Below are positions 14,077 to 19,059 of a DNA stretch of 19,059 bases, in pieces; positions within the stretch are counted from its first letter, which is position 1, and the number at the start of each line of letters is the position of its first letter. The stretch lies in NCBI GenBank assembly GCA_009668925.1, contig SBEK01000061.1, positions 1-19,059 on the forward strand. The letters are read 5' to 3'. This stretch comes from Deltaproteobacteria bacterium (GTDB taxonomy: Bacteria; Desulfobacterota; Syntrophia; Syntrophales; Smithellaceae). The notes beneath the pieces are model-generated. The model worked only from the letters and a program-made list of their open reading frames with translations, did not search any database and was not told where the DNA came from. A program made the translations under genes and the position numbers.

Positions 14077-15801
14077 ATGCTTAGTAAAGTTATGTGTGCC
14101 GTCCCGATGTTGCTGATGGCGATCCTTTTACCGATGAGTGCTTTGCAGGCGACCGGGCTGGAGAGCAAAGGAAGTAAGCAGCCTCCTTCTGAGACGGTCA
14201 GATCGGCAAGCATAAGCGACGTCCAGCGTGCCGTTCTCACCGTAACGCCGAGGGAAATAGACCTGGGAGCCATCCGGCCCGGTGAAACGGCTCGGGGAGA
14301 GTTTAGTTTGAAAAATGTTGTTCCGGGAGGCATGGAATGGTCGGCATACTGTCCTGAAGATTGGCAGAGCGCCGCCGGTAAAATAAGCAAAGGAACAACA
14401 TCAAATGAACCGACCTATCTGAGAACGGAAGTGGCCATCGCGGAAAATGTGGAAAGCAGTCTGGGCGACAAATCAAGAGCGGCCCTCTACCGCACCAGCA
14501 TGAAAATGGAAGTCGAAGGGAAGGAACTGGTCTGCCAGAAGGACTTAAAAGCCGGTGCATACCGTAATGCCGTTCGCGTGACCTCGACCGGCGGGCGGCG
14601 CACCATTTTCGTGGATTTCAAGATTCATGCATTGCAGGAGATGCCCTCCATCAACCTGAATCCTCAGCGCCTCGATCTGGGCGAGCAATTGCCCGGCAAG
14701 ATTATTTCCAGAAGAATAGAACTGACCAATAAGGGAAGGGAAATGCTGAGATGGTCCGTGGCGCCTTCTGAGGCGAAGCCGGGGGAACTTTCCAAAGAAT
14801 TGCAGCGGGAAAGATACTTTTCATTCCACAGCGAAGAATCCGCTGAACAAGGGAAATACGTCGTCCCGGCGCATTTGAATGATTCCCTGGAATTGATCGG
14901 AAAGTGGACGGAAAAGAAGGGCTATCCCGTGAGCAAGGGAAATGCCGGTGCAATCAAGTTCAAATTTCACGGTACGGGGATCAGCTTTTTCCTGCAATCG
15001 CATACGGAAGACGGAAATTGTCTGGTCTATCTTGATGAAGTATTAATGAGTCTCCCGGATGTGCTGTCCGGACAATGGGAAAAGAAGGAAATGGTGATTG
15101 CCGAGGGACTTCCGGACGGTCCGCATTCGGCTTCCATTATTGTTAAGGAGGGCAGTCTGGAACTCGAAGGCGTTAAGGTATTTGGAAAGAACATCATGAG
15201 GGGCCCCAAGGGATGGATCACGGTTTTCCCCAATTCCGGAACAACCTTGAACGAAACGGATTATATCAATGTTAAAGTGGACACATCCTACCTTGCGCCG
15301 GGTTACTACGGCGACCAGATATTTTTTAAATCGAACGCGGGGCAGGAAGTTGCCGAAGTATTTGTCGATGTTATTTCCGATGCCGGACATAAAGTTATTG
15401 ATGTGTATCTATACACCAAGGACCTGGACCATTTATTTACGGCGGACCCTGTCGCTGAATCCAAGCGGCTGATTCAAAACGGTTACATCAAGGAAGGCAT
15501 TGCGTTTCGGCTTTTCGCGCCGCAAACGCCGGGCACGACCGGTTTTTATCGCTGGTACAATCCTCAGATCAAAGATCATTTTTATCATTATGACCGGACA
15601 GGCGGCGGGAAAAAACTAAGCGGCTATGTATACGAAGGGGCGATTGGAAATATCGCAACGTCACGAATGACCAATACCCGGGAATTGTATCGCTGGTTCA
15701 ATCCGTCAACCGGAAGGCACTATTTCTCAACGAACCCCAAAGCCGCATCCGGTGTAAGAAGAGGCTATCGTTTTGAAGGGATTGCCGGTTACGTGAGGTA
15801 A
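14077..15801 (+). CDS. Secreted multi-domain protein with Ig-like domains and DUF5648-like repeats
   Basis: The 574-aa product starts with a signal peptide (hydrophobic 8-23, likely cleaved near ALQA, 22-25). Two beta-rich Ig-like segments of ASH/HYDIN style follow: about 52-85 (LTVTPREIDLGAIRPGE) and 191-228 (INLNPQRLDLGEQLPGK). A jelly-roll-like segment spans about 245-370 and a third Ig/BACON-like segment about 380-433 (WITVFPNSGTTL). The C-terminus has three repeats resembling DUF5648, with aromatic, HF/HY and EG(I/A) positions: 443-480 (DHLFTADP...KEGIAF), 489-526 (FYRWYNPQIKDHFYHYD...YEGAIG) and 537-573 (LYRWFNPSTGRHYFSTN...FEGIAGYV). There is no LPXTG, lipobox or transmembrane anchor, so periplasmic or secreted. 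AAGAGG at 14066-14071 supports the start. It stands alone between divergent dprA and the tRNA operon. A surface carbohydrate-binding or adhesive role is a guess. Confidence 0.85.
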   Translation: MLSKVMCAVPMLLMAILLPMSALQATGLESKGSKQPPSETVRSASISDVQRAVLTVTPREIDLGAIRPGETARGEFSLKNVVPGGMEWSAYCPEDWQSAAGKISKGTTSNEPTYLRTEVAIAENVESSLGDKSRAALYRTSMKMEVEGKELVCQKDLKAGAYRNAVRVTSTGGRRTIFVDFKIHALQEMPSINLNPQRLDLGEQLPGKIISRRIELTNKGREMLRWSVAPSEAKPGELSKELQRERYFSFHSEESAEQGKYVVPAHLNDSLELIGKWTEKKGYPVSKGNAGAIKFKFHGTGISFFLQSHTEDGNCLVYLDEVLMSLPDVLSGQWEKKEMVIAEGLPDGPHSASIIVKEGSLELEGVKVFGKNIMRGPKGWITVFPNSGTTLNETDYINVKVDTSYLAPGYYGDQIFFKSNAGQEVAEVFVDVISDAGHKVIDVYLYTKDLDHLFTADPVAESKRLIQNGYIKEGIAFRLFAPQTPGTTGFYRWYNPQIKDHFYHYDRTGGGKKLSGYVYEGAIGNIATSRMTNTRELYRWFNPSTGRHYFSTNPKAASGVRRGYRFEGIAGYVR

Positions 15802-15826
15802 AATAAAATTATCAGAGCTTTTAATC

Positions 15827-15855
15827 TTGACAAAAAAAGGAAGAGGGGATATTAG
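15827..15855 (+). promoter_or_regulatory. Sigma-70-type promoter of the tRNA operon
   Basis: TTGACA (15827-15832), 17 bases, TATTAG (15850-15855). The start site would be near 15862, about 24 bases before the first tRNA. Strong match, as expected for a stable RNA promoter. Confidence 0.8.
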
Positions 15856-15885
15856 GCTGTTTCTTTTTTGGTGCAGGTCAAGAAT

Positions 15886-15962
<77 letters not shown>

Positions 15963-15972
15963 AGGCGATAAT

Positions 15973-16050
15973 GGTGGGTGTAGCTCAATTGGTCAGAGTG
16001 CCGGGTTGTGGCCCCGGAGGCTGAGGGTTCAAGTCCCTTCACTCACCCCA
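15973..16050 (+). tRNA. tRNA-His (anticodon GUG)
   Basis: Acceptor arms GTGGGTG (15974-15980) and CACTCAC (16040-16046) pair with one G-U. The extra G-1 (15973) opposite C73 (16047) is the histidine identity element. Anticodon stem CCGGG/CCCGG with loop TTGTGGC gives GUG. CCA is encoded. Confidence 0.97.
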
Positions 16051-16068
16051 TTTTGGATTGGAAACGAC

Positions 16069-16145
16069 GCGCCCGTAGCTCAGCTGGATAGAGTCGCAGA
16101 CTTCGAATCTGTTGGTCGTAGGTTCGAATCCTACCGGGCGTACCA
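16069..16145 (+). tRNA. tRNA-Arg (anticodon UCG)
   Basis: Acceptor arms GCGCCCG and CGGGCGT pair with a terminal G-U. Anticodon stem GCAGA/TCTGT with loop CTTCGAA gives UCG, reading CGA/CGG. CCA is encoded at 16143-16145. The acceptor, D-arm and T-arm resemble the Arg-UCU gene upstream, suggesting the two may be paralogues. Confidence 0.95.
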
Positions 16146-16179
16146 GAATAGAAAGTATAAAAAATGTTCTTTACATAGA

Positions 16180-16255
16180 GGGCCCTTAGCTCAGCTGGTA
16201 GAGCAACTGACTCTTAATCAGTAGGTTGTCGGTTCGATCCCGACAGGGCTCACCA
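16180..16255 (+). tRNA. tRNA-Lys (anticodon CUU)
   Basis: Acceptor arms GGGCCCT and AGGGCTC pair with one G-U. Anticodon stem ACTGA/TCAGT with loop CTCTTAA gives CUU, reading AAG. CCA is encoded at 16253-16255. It is last in the operon, 8 bp before the terminator. Confidence 0.96.
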
Positions 16256-16263
16256 AAATACAG

Positions 16264-16298
16264 AAGGCAATTCGAGTAGTTAACGAATTGCCTTTTTT
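16264..16298 (+). terminator. Intrinsic terminator of the tRNA operon
   Basis: AAGGCAATTCG (16264-16274) pairs perfectly with CGAATTGCCTT (16284-16294), an 11-bp stem with a 9-nt loop, and the T-run continues to 16298. It ends the tRNA transcript and separates it from the convergent activator gene. Confidence 0.92.
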
Positions 16299-16370
16299 AT
16301 TGTGCGGTACAGAACTAGCGAGACAAAATAAAGGCGAGGCGGTGTGGCCCCGAAAAGGAAATTGTGAAAA

Positions 16371-17897
16371 CTATTTTCTGCCGAAACGAATTCCCAGTTT
16401 TCTCATCCGGTGCCGAAGTGTGTTTGGATTTATGCCGAGTAAGTCAGCTGCGCCTCCTTTTCCGTTTACCCGTCCCCCTGCCTTATTCAGAACGGCTTCA
16501 ATGTGACGCGCTTCCACATCATCAAGACGCTGCGTTGCTGCCGCGTTGGACGCTGCCCGCTCGCTTGACGGCGTTTCAACGTCGATGATATTACCAAACG
16601 TCAGATATTTGCCTTTGGCCAGGATGATCGCTCTTTCTATTGCATTCTCGAGTTCGCGCACATTGCCGGGCCACTCATACTGCATCAGCCGGTCGATCTC
16701 GCCCGGGGAGAGAGTGGGCACGTCGGACAGCACCATTTCTTGCGCTTTCTTCTGGATAAAATGGTTGACGAGAATGGGGATGTCGTTCTTCCTTTCACGC
16801 AGCGGCGGGACCTTGATAGGAAAGATATTCAAACGGAAATAGAGGTCTTCCCGAAACTGTCCCTTCTCGACGAGGCTTGCCAAGTCCCTGTTGGTTGCCG
16901 ATATGACGCGCACATTGACTTTAATGGTTTCCTGGCCGCCGACACGCTCAATTTCTTTTTCCTGCAGCACGCGCAGGAGCCGGAGTTGCACCTGGGGAGG
17001 CAGTTCCGAAATCTCATCAAGGAAGATCGTTCCTCCGTCCGCCCGCTCAAACCGGCCGCGCATTTGCGCAATAGCCCCCGTAAAGGCTCCTTTTTCGTGT
17101 CCGAAAAGTTCGCTGTCGATAAGCGTCTCCGAAATAGCACCGCAGCTCACTTTGATGAGTGGCCCGTTGCTTCTGTTGGAAAGCTCATGAATCACATTGG
17201 CGACGACTTCCTTTCCGGTGCCGGTCTCCCCGATGAGAAGAATAGGACTCATGATGGGAGCGACGCGCCGCACTTTGTCCATCACTTCCCTCATGCCGAA
17301 ATCAGCGCCTACCAGTGCTCCGCCAATGTCCTTACGTAATTCATTCTGCAGATAGTTTTTGTCATCCGCCAGAAGGTCTTTGACTCTGATGACTTCACGA
17401 TATTGTATGTGATTGGCAACGGCAATGGCAGCCGGCTCGTTGACCAACGCCCATGCTTTCAGGTGTTCGTCCGTGTATTTTGCCTCTCCCCTGACCAAAG
17501 CAAGAAAAGATCCCACGTATTTGCCGTCTATAATCAGGCGATTGACAAGCACCGAAGAAGGCGGCCATTTTCTGTGTCCCGCCAGATGCCGTATGATGGG
17601 ATCTCCCGAGGCGTTGTCCAACTTCCTGACCCGCGGAAATTTTTCGGCATCTTCGGACTCCGGTGGCAGCGCGGGCGTCAAAGGGATTTCTTCAGCGCTG
17701 AGGTGGACCCCCTGCGCATCGACCGTTGCGATATTCTTAATACATTGAATTTTGGCGTCGTAGATGATGATAATTAATTCATCGACGGGCATGACCGTGC
17801 TTACATATTCAAAACACGATAGCAGTGCCTTGCCGATCTCCAGACTTCCGCAAATGCGAATCGAAACCTCCCGGAAAAATTCATTCTCGTCGATCAT
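16371..17897 (-). CDS. Sigma-54-dependent transcriptional activator (GAF, AAA+, Fis-type HTH)
   Basis: Bacterial enhancer-binding protein that remodels the RpoN holoenzyme with ATP. The 508-aa product has an N-terminal sensory region of GAF type (about 10-170), a linker helix, and the AAA+ core (about 195-430): Walker A GETGTGK (223-229), the sigma-54 contact loop GAFTGA (270-275), Walker B GTIFLDE (289-295) and the R-finger segment LYFRLN. The C-terminal Fis-type helix-turn-helix lies at about 475-505 ([20 protein letters not shown]). There is no receiver domain, so a small molecule bound to the GAF region is the likely signal. ATG 17897 is used because the family N-terminus and a purine-rich site (GGAAAGAAG) fit there; the frame is open to an ATG at 18023, beyond its likely promoter. 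It is divergent from a sigma-54 promoter and presumably activates it. Confidence 0.93.
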   Translation of the reverse strand: MIDENEFFREVSIRICGSLEIGKALLSCFEYVSTVMPVDELIIIIYDAKIQCIKNIATVDAQGVHLSAEEIPLTPALPPESEDAEKFPRVRKLDNASGDPIIRHLAGHRKWPPSSVLVNRLIIDGKYVGSFLALVRGEAKYTDEHLKAWALVNEPAAIAVANHIQYREVIRVKDLLADDKNYLQNELRKDIGGALVGADFGMREVMDKVRRVAPIMSPILLIGETGTGKEVVANVIHELSNRSNGPLIKVSCGAISETLIDSELFGHEKGAFTGAIAQMRGRFERADGGTIFLDEISELPPQVQLRLLRVLQEKEIERVGGQETIKVNVRVISATNRDLASLVEKGQFREDLYFRLNIFPIKVPPLRERKNDIPILVNHFIQKKAQEMVLSDVPTLSPGEIDRLMQYEWPGNVRELENAIERAIILAKGKYLTFGNIIDVETPSSERAASNAAATQRLDDVEARHIEAVLNKAGGRVNGKGGAADLLGINPNTLRHRMRKLGIRFGRK

Positions 17898-17931
17898 AAT
17901 ACAGTCTTCTTTCCATCTGTCACATAAGTCA

Positions 17932-17960
17932 ATTTCATATGAAAGCACCATATTTGTCAA
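17932..17960 (-). promoter_or_regulatory. Sigma-70-type promoter of the activator gene with overlapping palindrome
   Basis: On the minus strand, TTGACA (17960-17955), 17 bases, TGAAAT (17937-17932). The perfect 12-bp palindrome TTTCATATGAAA (17933-17944) overlaps the -10. Seen from the divergent sigma-54 promoter the palindrome is about 122 bp upstream of the start site, a normal enhancer distance. It could therefore be both enhancer and autoregulatory site. Confidence 0.55.
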
Positions 17961-18034
17961 GCGCATTCTGCCATATATTGGTAATTGCTGCCGGCGTATC
18001 ATTATAAATAGTGGATATGTCACGAGATTTGTTT

Positions 18035-18050
18035 TGGTATGGTTTCTGCT
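18035..18050 (+). promoter_or_regulatory. Sigma-54 promoter of the transport operon
   Basis: TGGTATGGTTTCTGCT fits TGGCACG-N4-TTGCW, with 10 bases between GG (18036-18037) and GC (18048-18049). Its -24 block (TGGTATG) is identical to that of the flhG promoter. It is divergent from a sigma-54 activator gene. The start site is predicted near 18061. Confidence 0.75.
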
Positions 18051-18061
18051 AAATAGAGGGC

Positions 18062-18379
18062 ATGAGGTGGCTGGAGGAGATAAGATTGAGGACTCATCCT
18101 CGAAAGGAAAAGGAAGTAACTGAAATACTACTGGAAATGGCAGAGTCCGTCCAAAAGAATAAGGAATTGGGATTGGCGTCGGTTTGTTTTCAAAAAATTG
18201 AACCGAACGGCTTCAGCTTAATCCTGCAGTGGAATACGGTATCTATCCCGATGCACGGAAGCGACACGGCACTGCTCATCCTCGGGGGAATAAGGTCTCT
18301 TGGGCTATTTGATCACACCCTTATGCTCGAGAGCGGCAAGTCGGTCAATATTGATGTTAATGGAACGAAAGTTAATTAA
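18062..18379 (+). CDS. Small conserved-looking protein, possibly a ferredoxin-like fold, first gene of a sigma-54 operon
   Basis: Not recognised with certainty. The 105-aa soluble product has an apparent strand-helix-strand-helix layout: EEIRLRT, a long helix (EKEVTEILLEMAESVQKN), a strand pair around ASVCFQKIE and FSLILQWNT, then GSDTALLILGGIRSLGLFDHTLML. The end of this layout recalls ABM-type dimeric alpha-beta proteins (the GL-DH-L part). The start is uncertain. ATG 18062 keeps the first strand, but it sits at the predicted sigma-54 start site and has no usable leader. An in-frame TTG at 18086 has GGAGGAG (18073-18079) six bases upstream and would give 97 aa. The gene lies 67 bp before the substrate-binding protein and is probably co-transcribed with it; an accessory role in that uptake or catabolic pathway is inferred. 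Confidence 0.7.
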   Translation: MRWLEEIRLRTHPRKEKEVTEILLEMAESVQKNKELGLASVCFQKIEPNGFSLILQWNTVSIPMHGSDTALLILGGIRSLGLFDHTLMLESGKSVNIDVNGTKVN

Positions 18380-18446
18380 GGCGACAGGAGGACCGCCATT
18401 GCGAACAAGCAACGTTTTAGAAAACAAAGAAAGAAGGAGATCCAAG

Positions 18447-19059
18447 ATGAGATGTACAGGTAAGAGCGTGTTAGTTTTTTTGTGTGTTTTTTCGATTTTC
18501 TGTCTGACACTCTATGGCCCGTCTGCAGTCATGGCCCAGAAAGCGGAAAAGAAGGCGAAGGCGGTTAAATCGGATGCATTTGAAACGTGGTCCAAGCCGA
18601 ACGCGAAATTTGATGTCAGTAAAATGGGTAATATGAGCGGCTTTAATCCAGCAAAATGGGTGAATCCCAAGGGTGACACAGTCAAAATTGCCGTCGTCTG
18701 GCCCTTTTCAGGTCCCGGAGCACTGAATGGTGAACTGGCCTGGGCCTGCGTGACTTTTGCTGCTTACGATATTAATCAGCGCGGCGGCATTTTGGTCGAC
18801 GGTAAAAAGAAGAAGATAGCCTTGTATAAGGCGGACAGTATGTCCAAACCGGATCAGGGCAAGAAGATCTGTGAACGCATGGTCCTCCAGGAGAAGGTCC
18901 ATGTGCTGCTGGGCACTACGGGCAGTAATATCCAGAAGATCATCAACGAGGTGGCCAATAAATATAAAGTCATTGGCGTAAATATCGCAGCGCTGTCTGA
19001 TGACCTACAGGATGCGACAAACTTCAATCGGTATTCCTTCATGAGCTCCGATTCTACGG
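18447..19059 (+). CDS. Periplasmic substrate-binding protein of a branched-chain amino acid type ABC transporter, 3' end cut
   Basis: The frame is open from ATG 18447 to the window end (204 codons). Residues 1-31 form a signal peptide: a basic start, a hydrophobic core VLVFLCVFSIFCLTLY, and an AVMA-type cleavage site before Gln32. Residues 32-75 are a charged linker. The Peripla_BP_6/LivJ-like domain starts at about 77: VKIAVVWPFSGPGALNGE, then AAYDINQRGGILVDGKKKKIAL and the VHVLLGTTGSNIQKII strand-helix. AAGGAGA at 18434-18440 supports the start. Family members bind branched-chain or other amino acids, amides, urea or aromatic acids, so the substrate is not known. Membrane and ATPase subunits are expected downstream. 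Position in a sigma-54 operon beside a GAF activator suggests substrate-induced uptake. Confidence 0.9.
   Translation, partial: MRCTGKSVLVFLCVFSIFCLTLYGPSAVMAQKAEKKAKAVKSDAFETWSKPNAKFDVSKMGNMSGFNPAKWVNPKGDTVKIAVVWPFSGPGALNGELAWACVTFAAYDINQRGGILVDGKKKKIALYKADSMSKPDQGKKICERMVLQEKVHVLLGTTGSNIQKIINEVANKYKVIGVNIAALSDDLQDATNFNRYSFMSSDST

Overview
The window looks like a chromosomal segment of a motile, Gram-negative, probably anaerobic bacterium of the former Deltaproteobacteria (Desulfobacterota, Syntrophus- or Smithella-like). This is inferred from the flagellar gene order (cheB-cheA, flhG-fliA, flgM-csrA), the use of sigma-54 and sigma-28 type promoters, an RpoN-dependent activator and a branched-chain amino acid type ABC transporter. 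Nothing in the sequence names a species. No mobile element, CRISPR array or rRNA is visible.

Bases 1-8471 (+ strand) form a chemotaxis and flagellar regulation block. The 3' part of cheB runs almost directly into cheA. A 300-bp gap follows, holding a good sigma-54 promoter and an 18-bp perfect palindrome. Next come flhG (flagellar number, with an unusual P-loop), fliA (sigma-28, overlapping flhG) and a histidine-kinase-like protein that lacks recognisable ATP-binding boxes. A sigma-28-like promoter precedes flgM, whose product has an unexpected C-terminal tail; csrA (59 aa) follows. A textbook sigma-28 promoter then precedes a 71-aa protein resembling the FlgM-associated family. The block closes with a receiver-GAF-HD-GYP protein, predicted to respond to phosphorylation and hydrolyse c-di-GMP. 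Together these genes cover adaptation, the chemotaxis kinase, flagellar placement, late sigma factor and anti-sigma factor, post-transcriptional control and second-messenger turnover.

Bases 8634-13905 (- strand) hold dprA-topA-trmFO, an order also seen in many other bacteria: DNA uptake/recombination mediator, topoisomerase I and folate-dependent tRNA methyltransferase. A TTGACA-type promoter with an inverted repeat over its -10 precedes dprA. A hairpin that includes the Shine-Dalgarno sequence precedes trmFO.

Bases 14077-16298 (+ strand) carry a large secreted multi-domain protein of unknown function with three C-terminal DUF5648-like repeats. A four-tRNA operon (Arg-UCU, His-GUG, Arg-UCG, Lys-CUU) follows, with a clear promoter and a strong intrinsic terminator.

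Bases 16371-19059 hold a GAF-AAA+-Fis sigma-54 activator on the - strand. It is divergent from a sigma-54 promoter driving a 104-105 aa protein and a periplasmic substrate-binding protein cut by the window edge. The activator probably controls this transport operon.

The most notable points are the Arg-for-Lys P-loop substitution in FlhG, the sigma-54/palindrome leader of flhG-fliA, the kinase-like gene without an ATP site, the extended FlgM, and the sigma-54 promoter whose predicted start site falls on the first ATG of its gene.
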